Origin: Limnanthes douglasii subsp. nivea
Taxonomy: Eukaryota; Streptophyta; Magnoliopsida; Brassicales; Limnanthaceae
NCBI GenBank assembly: GCA_036936605.1
Contig: JAUPFV010000001.1
Coordinates: 122,334,771 to 122,398,770, forward strand
Direction of reading: 5' to 3'
Length of the DNA stretch: 64,000 nt
Position numbers and translations under genes: made by a program. Below the pieces are notes generated by a model. The model had not been told where the DNA came from, did not search any database, and saw nothing but the letters and a program-made list of their open reading frames with translations. Within the stretch, counting starts at the first letter, position 1, and each line of letters opens with the position of its first letter. Positions 46,456-57,689 of the stretch are shown here, piece by piece.

Positions 46456-48526
46456 CACCCTAACACGACTTTAAATGCTCAATGTTCTTAGGGTGTTGTA
46501 AAAGTCTCCTCTCTTTGTCTTGGAGGCGATGCGTACCTGGTTTAATTCTCTCTATCACTGAATACAAACCTTCCAGTTTGGAGTCATTTTTCCTAGTATT
46601 TTATCCTTCGTATGCAAGAATAATTTTCTCAACATTTTTTCTCCCACTTTGAAATCTCTTCGCCTCACCTTCAAATTATAGCGAATCCTCATCAAATTTT
46701 GATAATGTTTCGAATTGAAATGCGTCCTCACCCTCTTTTCCTTAATAAGATCAAGCTCTGTTCTTCGTGTCTTCTCGAAATAATAGAGTACTCAAGTTGA
46801 TTATGAAGGACCCACAACATTCATTCCATATACTAAGGCAAAATGAGTTTCTTAAGTTACTTCTCTAGGTGTTGTTATATAAGCCTATAAAACTTATTGT
46901 AAATAACTAGGTCATTTCCCAGCAACAGCTGCCAAATTTTTCTTTAACTCTTCTAAGATAGTTATGTTAGTTACTTCCACCTTTCAAATTGTTTGAGGAT
47001 GAAAAAGTGTTGAAAAACACTATATAATTCCCCTCGGATTGCAGATGAATTCATTTCTCTATTGTTAAACTGAATACCGTTATCTGTAGTGATCTTCCGA
47101 GAAACTCCAAATCGACAACAAATATTAGTCATAATTAATTTGATAACATCCTTAGCTCTTTTCCCTGACAATGGTTTAGCTTGAGCTCACATAAAAAAAT
47201 AATCTACTGCCACAATAATCACTTGCCGTCCTCCCGAAGCCATGTGCAATGGCCCTACTAGATCTATTTGACATCTATGAAATGGAACCGCTTCAAAAAT
47301 TGAAATTAGTAGTACTGTCAGTTTATGAATAGAAGTAGAAAATCATTGACAAGTATCGCAACTTCGTACCAAAGTTTTAGCATCATTCTTTATCGAAGGC
47401 TAGTGATATCCTGCCAATAAAACCCTTTTTTCAAAGCCTTAAACCCACAATGAGCAGAATCCCATTATGTAGCTCGGATAAAACTTCTTAAAATTCATTC
47501 TTACCCAAACATCGTAATAATGGTCTACTTAAAGACTTATTATATAACACTCTATCTAATATGGTATAACTATGATCTCTGTATCTCAACCGCTGAGCTA
47601 ATTTTACATCTTGAGGTAATGTACCGTTAAGTAAAAATTCTGTTATTTCAAATTGCCAATCACCTCGAATTTGTTCCGTAATGACAAACACCTCCTCAGA
47701 ATATTTGCACTGTTCTAACTTTGACAAATTAAACAAAATTTATTGTAACAATATCCAAGGATACTCCTCTGTATATGCAATAGTTGCCAAAGAATTTGCA
47801 ACTGTGTTTTCCCTTTGATTGATATGTTCAATAATCCGTTCATCAAACTAAAGAGTTAATTTCCATAGCTCATGAAGATATAAAACTAGTTGGTCTTTCT
47901 TGGCCTCAGATATCCCGCCACATGATTTGCTACGAACTGATACTCTGTCTCCAAACGAAGTATCTTTCGTCATAAATACTCGCAAGTCTTAAACCATCTA
48001 ATGCATCTTCATACTCATCTTCGTTATTCGACGCATGAAATCTGAACCGAATACCTTGATACATAGCGTCTCCAATATAAGAAATCAATTATACTCCCGC
48101 ACTTGAACCCAATATACTAGAAACGCCATTTGTATGAACCACCTATATTGAGTCCACTGCTAATAATTCTCTAAAATTTTCTTTATCGGATCGACTCGAA
48201 TTAAATTCAACCAAAAACTCTGGTAAAGCTTGAGCTTTAATAATTTTCCGATGAGAAAAATTTATATCAAGATCCCCTAACTCAGCCAACCACGTAGTTA
48301 TTCTGTTAGAAATATCCGGTCGTTGTAATATATTCTTCAACATATATATTTTTTGAACAATAATTGTATAAACTTGAAAATAAGGCTGCATTTTCCTAGT
48401 AGCCACCACCAAGGATAAATCCAATTTTTCAAACCTTAAGTATCTTATTTCCGATACTAATAGACTTTTGTTCACATAATAAACTGGCCGAGAAGCTCCA
48501 CCTTCTTTCCTCATCAACACAGTACT
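46456..48526 (-). pseudogene. Minus-strand gypsy pol: integrase and RNase H part
   Basis: Reading right to left: PVYYVNKSLLVSEIRYLRFE, PDISNRITTWLAELGDLDIN and KAQALPEFLVEF (48143-48500, the end of RT/RNase H); a second RNase H-like stretch of Tat type (about 47800-48120); GTLPQDVKLAQRLRYRDHSY and RPLLRCLGKNE (47488-47600); the integrase zinc region (RSCDTCQ, about 47350) and core (QIDLVGPLHMASGGRQ near 47260, FGVSRKITTDNGIQFNN near 47090); and the C-terminal chromodomain-free tail DSKLEGLYSVIERIKPGTHR and LQHPKNIEHLKSC ending near 46457. Several frame breaks and stops. Confidence 0.75.
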
Positions 48527-48910
48527 TGGTGATGGTAAAATATAGATCAAGGGTAAAACTAGGGAAACCTTTAGTGGCGGATATGAATTATTTTTTAAAG
48601 AAGTTGTGAGAGAATAAAGGTGTGTGCTTATAGTTAATATCTTTTGAAAAAGTTCAACCCTCTTAATGATGTTGGTTGGGGTATTTATATTGTTTTCTTT
48701 GACCCATGGGCCGTGTGGGTCGAAGTTTTTAGTCGGGTCATTCATATAAGCCCCCAAGCCCAAGAAATGAGCTACTGGGCAAATAATTGAGTCATAGTTC
48801 CACTGAAGCTATTGCTCATCCACTATTTTTTAGTTAGTTTATTTGAAATGCCCTTCAGATGTTATCAGAATTTATTGGAGATATGCTTCCAACAATATCT
48901 GAAACGATCA
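48527..48910 (-). repeat. Solo LTR (384 bp) inserted in the gypsy RNase H region, 5-bp TSD
   Basis: The segment begins TG and ends CA, and exact GTACT copies flank it (48522-48526 and 48911-48915). It splits the gypsy reading frame: VSDFAVST on one side and TVLMRKEGG on the other belong together. On the minus strand it holds a TATA-like ATATAAATACC, so its own direction is probably minus. No internal domain or second LTR is present, so it is a solo LTR left by recombination. Confidence 0.85.
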
Positions 48911-51886
48911 GTACTGACAGCGAAATCCGATACATACATGTTGAAATAGGTGTTCTCCTATTCGAGGCTTAGATAAAATTGCAGGTGATAATATATACTC
49001 TTTAATATTAAAAAAGCCACCTCACATTCTGGTGTCCAAACAAATTCCTTTGGTCGACGTAAAACTTGGAAAAAGAAGCACATTTCTCAAGAAATCAAGA
49101 GATAAATCTATTCGAAACAACTAACCTCCATGTAAAAATTTACACTTCTTTGATAGTCCCAAGTGAGGTCATTGATACCAAAACCTTTAGTTGGTCAAGA
49201 TTAAATTATATTCCCTTCTCACTTATGATATATCCCAAGAACTTGCCTGATCTAAGACCAAAGGTGGATTAAATTCAATTGAATAGCCCTAAGATTCAAA
49301 AAGGTTTCTTTCAAATCTCGTAAATGTTCACCATCAGTTGAACTCTTGACTAACGTATGTCAATATAAACTTCTATATTCCTCCCAATTTGAAAAGAAAA
49401 ATCCTTGCTCACCAATCTTTGATATATTGCCTCAACTTAATACCAAAAGGCATAACCCGGTAACAATGCAATCCTCGATCGGTAATAAATGTAGTACTTT
49501 TTTTATCATTCAGATTCATTTGAATCTCTTATAACCCACAAATGCATCTATGAAAGAGAAAATTTTATTCCCCGATGTTGAATCGACAAGCTGATCAATT
49601 TTTGGCACATGAAATGGATCTTCAGAACACGTCCTATCTAAATCCATAAAGTCAACACACATTCTTCGTTTCCATTCTTATTTTTTACTAATACAAGCTT
49701 TGAAGTCTATAACGGGTATTGTGCCTCCCGTATATGTCCGACCTTAGATAAAGGATCCACTTCTGCCACAATTCCTTCAGATTATCTATAGAAAAACCTC
49801 TCATTTTTTGAATGATGAGCCCGGAATTTAGATTTAAAGCCAAGATGCGACGTATTACCTCAGGTAGAACCCCTACTACATCATCGGTTTATCAAGCAAA
49901 CACATCAAGGTTGTCAAACACAAATCTTAGCAATTGGTAATGTAAAGTAGGTGAAAATAACGTCCATATTTGCAAACATTTCCCATTTGGGAACATATAC
50001 CCCTCAACATATTCCCCTCCCCCCCCATTATAGGACACAGGGTTTCCTTCGGATCATCTACACCTACCTCACCCAAGTCAACCCCATCAATTGTTATTCA
50101 GTCATTTGATCACAGAAAACGACCATTTTAGAGTGCAAATTTGTTGCATAACATTGTCTTACCACTTGTTGATATATTTGAAATACTCTGACGCGATTAC
50201 TAATTACATACTTCAAACACTGATAAACAGTTGAAACAACAACATACATCTTTAACAACCATGATCTTCTAAAAATTTCATTATAGCTGGTCGAACATTC
50301 CAATACCATAAACAACACTTGAACTTTTATCCTAAAAGGACCTCTCTCCAATAAAACATATCCTTTAAATTCCTTAATTACTTGCGATGTTACCCATGTG
50401 AATCCAATTATGGTGCACTCATATCGAAGAATTATAGATGGATTACACATCTTATTATATGTTGATTTGAACAACACATTTGCTAAACTCCCTGTATCAA
50501 TTAATATTCTTCGGATCTTTGTTCCTGTTATTTCTGCGCCTATCAAAACTGCATCTTCATTGGGTCTACCTATACCCCTCAGATCATCCTCATCAAACAA
50601 AATAAAAGGTGTGATGTTCCCCCATATAAATGAGTAGACTTTTCCACCTTAATTTACTCTTCAACTTAAGCCATCAAAGCTCCAAATTTTAGTGTCATTA
50701 TTCTTATAGTCTCATTTTTGAAATCCCCTAGAAGCAATCCTTGCCTAACGTTTTCCATGCAAACAAGCTCCTCATAATCTTCCAACTGTGTATTTGTTAA
50801 CAAAAACCGTCTAGTATAACCTTTTAATTTCTCCCATACTGCATGTTTGCATTGTATTATAGTATCACCATTAACTTACATGTCTTTGCTTCATAAAAAT
50901 TGTCTTCAAAATGCAGTATAAAAAATCCCAAAATTGGTTATCGATCCCCTCAAAATTCTATTATACCATTTCAGTGCAGTACCCTTAAATTTTGTAAAAA
51001 CATTATACACACCAATCTGTCATCATCTATGAAATTCATCATGTAATTCTTAAAATACTTAATATAGTCATCGGGATCATGTGTTCCATAAAAAAATTTG
51101 ACCTTTGAAATATCAAACCACCTAGGGAGAGGTATCAACCTAATCTCAGAGGACAAAAGAGAATTCCTTTAATCCACTTCTTGAATGTACTGATTTCCTC
51201 CAATTGTTCCCATAATTACATACATACTTTGGTCCGTAATATTAACATATTATTTGGATGTGTTACCATCATACAATGAGTGGTCCCTTATATTCTGAGG
51301 GTTACCTTTTATCTATGCTATTTGTGTGATTCTTGACGTCGACTTCCCTCTCCATCCGAAGAACGCCAATGTCTCCCTTGTTTAAATGAATCAGCCTCAA
51401 AATTCGAACTAAATAATTCACTATCACTGGTCAAAATATACCAAGTTATATCTTTATTTTCCTTTCGTTGAGATTAATTCTCTTGATCTGACTAGAAATA
51501 TGTATTTTTCCGGTCACTTCGAAATTGACGAGTTGTGTAAGATTCATCAGACATGTTCTCCTTGTCAACTTGTCGTACCTCAGATTTCATCCTACCCGGA
51601 TTTGCTGCTCTCTTTGATTAAACTTATCGTTTAACATCGTTGACTTCTCTAATAACTGATTCATCCGATTCTCTATAACAGATTGCTCACGGTGTTCGTT
51701 TCCCTGACTATCAACTCAGTTTCCTTCTCTAAGCAAACATGAGTCAATCATTTTGTTTTCCACCAGAACTGTGGGATCGGTTCCGATTTCCGGTTCCATT
51801 GTAATCTCATCTGGTAACTTCAATCGTAAATTTTGTGGTTTTAGATTCGCTATCTAGGTACCTCGTAATCTCCCACTATGGACGCA
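48911..51886 (-). pseudogene. Minus-strand gypsy gag, protease and reverse transcriptase, with PBS
   Basis: From right to left: a possible tRNA-Asp-like primer site near 51868-51886 (minus strand TTGCGTCCATAGTGGGAGA); a gag start around 51798 (MEPEIG); the gag piece LIPLPRWFDISKVKFFYGTH and DPDDYIKYFKNYM (50971-51156); a protease frame at 50094-50600 with FDEDDLRGIGRPNEDAV, an intact RRILIDTGSLANVLF active-site region and YNEIFRRSWLLKM; then reverse transcriptase fragments (KLVLVKNKNG near 49690, DPFHVPKIDQLVD near 49600, FSFIDAF near 49550, CASFSKFYV and PECEVAF near 49040-49080). The protease is the best-preserved part; RT has many stops. The element is the same broad lineage as the plus-strand copies. 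Confidence 0.75.
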
Positions 51887-52043
51887 ATATTAAGTAAAAT
51901 ATTTTCAATATAAAGATGAAGAAATAAAAGTGATTTTAAAGAGAGAGAAACTAACAAGTCTTTTCGAGGGAGAAACAAATTATAATCGAATATAAATGAA
52001 AGATGTCAATCAGTCTTTTATTTCTCACCTCGCCCTCTTTTTT

Positions 52044-52250
52044 TCCGGAGGGAACCCGCAGCCGCTACTCAGAGTGCAATGAGTGCGCACAGGGTAAACC
52101 CCCAGTCTGATGCGATAGCCTGCAAACCAACACCAGAAGGTAAACCACACAAGGTGACAGGCTTAGTCGAGAAAGCGTATGTAGAGGGACTCGAACTCAT
52201 GACCTTTGGTCACAAGCATGCCATACTCAACCAACTCGGTTACCCCTTAC
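52044..52250 (-). mobile_element. tRNA-derived SINE
   Basis: On the minus strand the head reads GGGGTAACCGAGTTGG (A box near 52231-52242) and, 35 bases on, GAGTTCGAGTCCC (B box near 52187-52197), the RNA polymerase III internal promoter of a tRNA-related SINE. The body continues TGGGGGTTTACCCTGTGCGC and AGTAGCGGCTGCGGGTTCCC to an A-rich 3' end near 52035-52044. Au-like plant SINEs carry comparable bodies, but I cannot fix the family. Target duplications were not identified. It sits in the presumed LTR region of the minus-strand gypsy element. Confidence 0.75.
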
Positions 52251-52649
52251 TAGTTATAACAATTACAAGTTATAACAAATTGAACTTTTAGCCCTTACTA
52301 TTCACGTGTTACATCAAATCTATCATCTAATTAAAAAAAACTTAAATAAAACTTTTTTCTTAATTGATTTTACTCCTTGATTATTTGCATCCTTATCAAT
52401 CTTAATCCAGATTTAACATCACCAAGCTAATCGATTCTTAGAAAAGGGAAAATATCATTCACATAAGTTTTATTGAGATCCGTAGTATAGTGACATTTAC
52501 ATTCAAGAATGACTAAGAATGCTATGAATAACTTTAAAACAAAATATAAGGAATAGATTCCTTCAAAATTATATTCATTCCCTCATCCTTTATTCAAGGT
52601 TAGGGATACTACTGAATAGTAAATAAACAAATAAATTCGAAACAAAAAA

Positions 52650-53330
52650 AAGAAGGTCAAAGCAAAAACAAAGAAATAAGAAGCACAAACAGTAGAAAGT
52701 TGAAGCAAAAATAAGTATTTCACAAGACAGGAGGACCTCAACGCATCATCAACAATAAGTCAAAGACCCGAAAATAATTATTAAATTCAAAGATCAAGCA
52801 TTTCCCAAGCAAGGCAAGTAAAAGACAAAGGACTCTTCAATAAGAACCAAAGATGCAACAGATAAGCAATATGCACCTCAGCTAGGATCAAAGAAAGCTT
52901 TAACCAATAACAATATCGCTTCGGACAACACTGAGCTAATCTTCCTTCGTTACTCTCATCAAGACTAGGGGGCTACTGATAAGGGTGTCATTAATCCAAT
53001 CGGAACCAATCAGCTCATTAGCTTATTCAACTGTGTAACTATATAAATAGACTAAGTCAGAGAAACAAATTAACCGCATATATTCATGGTTTATAAATAT
53101 TGTCCATCATTGTGTGATATGAGGAAATATATTTATTGCAACATGACCTATATATAAAGGTTCAACTTCAATCAATAAACAAATCGTATATTTACTATTC
53201 TTTTTTCTTTTTTCTTCTTTCTATGTTATTTTATTAAACACTTACTCAACTCATACTCAAATCAATCTCCGCTTCGATCAAACCTAACGATCACTAAATA
53301 TCCACATCATTAACAATATGGTAAATTATC
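52650..53330 (+). repeat. Probable 3' end of a plus-strand gypsy element: PPT and LTR
   Basis: A polypurine tract ACTAGGGGGCTAC ends at 52976, followed by TGATAAGGGTGTCATTAATCC, a plausible LTR start. The LTR holds two TATA-like boxes (CTATATAAATAGAC near 53040 and CTATATATAAAGG near 53150). The 3' limit is unknown. The preceding ~320 bases look like the 3' untranslated region of a Tat-type element. It could belong to either plus-strand gypsy remnant to the left. Confidence 0.45.
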
Positions 53331-53589
53331 GATAACCACCAGGGAAATATCACAAGTACCAATAACCATCATGATTTTCAAGTTTATTGATAACCACATG
53401 CAATACAAATGCTTTTAACAATACACTAAAACACGTACATCCTTAACAATTAGTTATTTTTAACACTCCAAACTCCATATCTTTTGAACCTTAACTTAAA
53501 AAAAATACAGAAACACACATATTGCTTTTTTTTAAATGAACAAACAAAATAAATGAATGATATTTTTGGAGAAGTTTTTTTCCAAACTA

Positions 53590-54090
53590 ATTTCACACCT
53601 CAATTATACATATTTTCAACATAAAAATACACATAGTTTAGCAATTATAAAAAAATAGTTGTTTCACATCCAATTAACACGTACTTTCAAAAAAAAAAAA
53701 TTGTATCTTTTTCTTCACATAATCAGATTTTTTTCAGAATTAAAAGTCCTATTTACGCAACCATTTTCTTCTTATTTTCATAACATATTTGCACCTAATT
53801 ACGCAACTAGAACTAAGTTGTGTTTTCACACCCCAATTACACATAATTTCACACTTTTACCATCGTAAATTTGTTTTTTCAACACAAAAATGTATATATT
53901 TTAGCAAATATAAAAAAGTTATTCATTTCACACCCAATTAACACTTTTTTTTATAAAAGCAAGTTGTATTTTGTTCTTTCACGCCACCAACTTATTATAC
54001 AATCAAAAGTTATATTTACACAAATATTATTTTCTTATTTCCGTAATAAATTTACGTATAATTTCGCAACTAGAATAGAGTTTTTTGTTG
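53590..54090. repeat. Imperfect tandem duplication, ~262-bp period
   Basis: Blocks such as TTCAACATAAAAATACACATAG / TTCAACACAAAAATGTATATAT, TTTCACATCCAATTAACAC / TTTCACACCCAATTAACAC and AATTACGCAACTAGAACTAAG / AATTTCGCAACTAGAATAGAG recur about 262 bases apart. It lies 310 bases upstream of the terpene synthase ATG and is not obviously coding. Confidence 0.75.
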
Positions 54091-54350
54091 TACTTTAATT
54101 ACATGTAAGAAGAAAATTTTAAAAAAAACTAATATAGATGGTCGGCAGTATTTAAAATATTATTATAAAATTGAATATTAGTTGATGTTAAATAAAAAAA
54201 AATATTAAATAAATATAGTCATACTTGGGATGGGAATAGATTAGAAGAACAATTAATATGGGATACTTTTGGATCTTTATCTAATATACCTAACCAACTT
54301 AAACACGAGATGTATGATGTACCAACTTAAACACCACCACTAGATATTAT

Positions 54351-54358
54351 CTATATAA
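54351..54358 (+). promoter_or_regulatory. TATA box of the terpene synthase gene
   Basis: CTATATAA lies 42 bases before the start codon, so the predicted transcript would have a leader of only about 15-20 bases. The position is right for a TATA box; the short leader is the only odd point. Confidence 0.5.
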
Positions 54359-54399
54359 TCTGATAAACAAACCCTTTTTCTTTTTATCAAGAATTCAGG

Positions 54400-56824
54400 A
54401 TGAATTATAACACTAAAGCAGCAGAGGAGAAGATTCGACCATTGGCCAACTTTCCTTCATCCATTTGGGCCGATCATTTCACATCGTTCACTTCCCATGA
54501 CTCCGTAAGAAGAGACCTTTTCTTTCTTGTTCGATGATTCGTTAAGAAGACAACCTGTTCATTCTTATTGAATTATACCTGTAATAGCCAAAGAGTTCCG
54601 ATTTTACACTACCAAAATCTGACACTGTTTCTAAGATAAATTTTGTAGGTGGATATATAAAAAGATTATAATATCTTTTTGTTCATTACACATATATGCT
54701 GTTAATATTTCATGACAATTTCCGCTTTCAAATGATAAACTTAAACTTCCATTTAAATTCATGGACAGGACTTTGAATCTTATTCGGAGAAATGTAAGGA
54801 CTTGAAATTTATGGTCAGAAATATGTTAGAGTCGTCGCTGGATGATCTAGGGAAAAGTGTTGATCTGATCGACTGTGTTTGTCGGCTCGGCATCTCATAT
54901 CACTTTGAAGAGCAGATTGACGAGCAACTCAAACATCTCTTTCGCACAAAGCAAAAAGTTATTGAAAACAACGATTATGATATGCGTACCGTTGCGCTCA
55001 TTTTTCGAGTTTTTAGACAGCATGGATGCAAAATCACTAGTAGTAAGTGGCTTTACATAATTTTGGCCCATTAGGGATGCCAAAAATGTTTCTAAAGATA
55101 TTTACTTTTATAAACCAGATGTGTTTAACAAATTTTTGGACAAAGATGGAAAGTTTTTGGAAGGACTGAAGGATGATGTAAAGGGAATGTTGAGCTTATA
55201 CGAAGCTTGCTGTCTCGGAACTAAGGGAGAAGAAGTTGTCGACGAAGCCCTTACATTTACAACATCACATTTGGAGAGACTAGTGAACCTTGTATGCCCT
55301 AGTCTCTCTAAACACATATCCAATTCTCTCAACACGCCTTTCCACAAAGGCATTCCACGACTAGAAAGTAGAAAGTACATTGATTTTTATGGAGAAGATG
55401 AGGGTCGGAATGAAATGCTTTTAGTGTTTGCGAAACTAGATTTCAATTATGTTCAAGTTCTGCACCAAAAGGAGTTGAAACATCTTTGCTGGTAACGTGG
55501 TCCTGAAACATTTATATTCTTTTCAAGAGCTAATATGACTTTATGTAACATTAGTATGTTTGGTTTTAATTATTTTATTTCCAAAACTCAAATGACTCTT
55601 TTTTGCATTACACTAGCTGGTGGAAGAACTTGATGCTCAAAGACAGTCTATCTTATGCAAGAGATAGATTGGTAGAAATGTACTTTTGGGCGGTTGGAGT
55701 AATCTTTGAGCCGCGATATTCGCGTGCTCAAATGATATTGACTAAGAAACTAGTGTTTTTAACGCTTATAGATGACACATATGACTCGTATGGTCTACTT
55801 AATGAACTTGAGGCTTTTTCAGAAGCTTTTGAAAGGTATGATAATTATTTTGTTAAACCTTTTAATTCGTTTCTATTTGAATTATTTCAAAGTCATATGT
55901 TAACCGTACTCAGTCTCTTGTATCACCCGATTAATATGTTTATGCATAGGTGGGACACTTCAGTGATCGAGAATCTTCCATACTACATGCAAATTTTGTA
56001 CAGAGTCGTCGTAAATGGTTATGAAGAATTTGAGGAAGACGCAGGAAGTGAATGTGGTGAGGGTAGACTTGCTCATGCAATCGAGGAGGTAATTCAAAAT
56101 ATCACAAAATAACTAACTGCAATAGACTGATTGTGTATTATAGAACTATATTATAATCATCAGGTGAAGAAAGTTGTAAGAGTATACCTGACTGAAGCTC
56201 GATGGTGCAACCAAGGTTATGTGCCAACCTACGAGGAATACATGGCTATTGGACGCGTGAACTGTGGTATAGATACAATGAGTTCAACAGCACTCATAGC
56301 AATGGGTGAAGAGGCAGGGGACCAAGCATACAAATGGTTGGATTCTGATCCTAAACTTGTCACAATTATAGAGACATGTGGTCGTCTTCTTAATGACACT
56401 TCAACCCGCAAGGTATGAAATATGCTTGTATGGAAAAAGCATTTGATTATATCACGAAGATCTTGTGTGTTATTTTAACCGTAAATGTTTCGTTGAATAT
56501 ACCTTGTTACTAAGACAGTTAAACTAATAACAGCATGAGAACGAAGGACATGCTTTTCATAGCGTCTCGTGCTACATGAAACAATATGGTACACCAAAAG
56601 ATGACGTGATTACAATGTTCAAGAATTATATCAAAGATGGATGGAAGGATATCAACGAGGAACTGATGCATCCAACCACGGTTTCACCACGCCTTCTTAC
56701 ACGAGTTATAAACTTCATGCGTATATTTGAAGTTCATTACAACAACGGAGTCGACAAATTCACCTATACTGAATTGACAAAAGATTACATCTCTTTACTG
56801 TTCATCAATCCTGTTAAAGTGTAG
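54400..56824 (+). CDS. Sesquiterpene synthase, TPS-a class I, seven exons, 549 aa
   Basis: Exons: 54400-54504, 54769-55042, 55119-55491, 55617-55835, 55950-56088, 56164-56412, 56534-56824. All six introns are GT-AG and the phases match, giving 549 uninterrupted residues, the normal size for a cytosolic TPS-a enzyme. There is no plastid transit peptide: the N-terminus reads EEKIRPLANFPSSIWADHF. The class I site is complete: RDR (266-268), DDTYD (303-307, the Mg-binding DDxxD) and the NSE/DTE motif NDTSTRKHE (447-455). These enzymes ionise farnesyl diphosphate and cyclise it; the product cannot be told from sequence. An unusual Cys (251) precedes the conserved WWK where Arg is common. Upstream lies a 262-bp tandem duplication; downstream are scraps of a second last exon. 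The gene is an intact island among dead transposons, so it is probably functional. Confidence 0.92.
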
Positions 56825-57004
56825 CATAAATTTGTGAGCATGTTTATGTTTGTGTTTGTGTTTTCATGTTTCCAGGTTTCTATCTTAATCTTTAAATTTG
56901 TAAATCATGTTACTTTCTTTTGTAATCTCTTTCTAAAAATTCAAATATGAGATATTCTCAAGTCTGATCTTATAATTTTTTATTGTGTTAAAGGTGTCAT
57001 TTCG

Positions 57005-57220
57005 AAACAACTTAACTTATGGAAAAGATATGCAACATCCAGCATGTCTTATTGGAAGACTTACACATTTCATGCGCATATTAAAGGTTCGTACAGCATT
57101 CCAAATTCATACAATTCTTTTAGACGATTAATTATTTTCATACGCATACTAAAAGTTCGTACAACACCGAAGTGGACATATACAGTTTTGGAAACCCAAA
57201 AAAACTGTCGATGAGACAAT
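57005..57220 (+). pseudogene. Two partial copies of the terpene synthase last exon
   Basis: About 180 bases after the stop codon, one frame reads YGKDMQHPACLIGRLTHFMR then ILKVR (57020-57095), matching the exon 7 region around ELMHPTTVSPRLLTRVINFM. A second piece (57135-57215) reads IFIRILKVRTT then KWTYTVLETQK, matching the same place and the following KFTYTELTK. They are pseudogene scraps of a neighbouring or duplicated terpene synthase. The order and overlap suggest two separate partial duplications. Confidence 0.7.
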
Positions 57221-57479
57221 AAAATTTTAAAAAAAATTAAGTGCACGAAAATAGTATTTGAAGTAATTCTACGACCACATTTTAATCAACGAACATAATA
57301 AAATAATCCAGTAAACATTAAAAACTAAATCCATTTAATCAACGAGTATTATAAAATTTTAATCTAATAAATTCAATACGATTTGGGATAAAAATCATAC
57401 ATAAAAGCCCAAATGAATAAGCCCGATTACAATTGAGAACAAATGCAACAATATTGAAATCACAAACCGATGTAGTTTC

Positions 57480-57590
57480 GGCAGACTGCTTCAGTCCAGC
57501 TCTATGACCACATGATTTGGGCCAGCTCTCCGACCATCTGCTTTGGTCAAATTCTAAGCCCACATGCTTCGGTCCAGCTCTATTATCCTT
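57480..57590. repeat. ~26-bp tandem repeat, about four units
   Basis: Units of the form CTTCGGTCCAGCTCTATGACCACATG recur with changes: GCTTCAGTCCAGCTCT, TTTGGGCCAGCTCT, CTTTGGTCAAATTCT and CTTCGGTCCAGCTCT. It lies between the terpene synthase scraps and a copia remnant; function unknown. Confidence 0.6.
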
Positions 57591-57689
57591 CAATTACATT
57601 GCCACTAGTGTCGACACCTTGTCTCAACTTTTAAATTCCAACACACATATTTGCATCTAAGACACAGCCCACGCACCACATAAGAGTTT

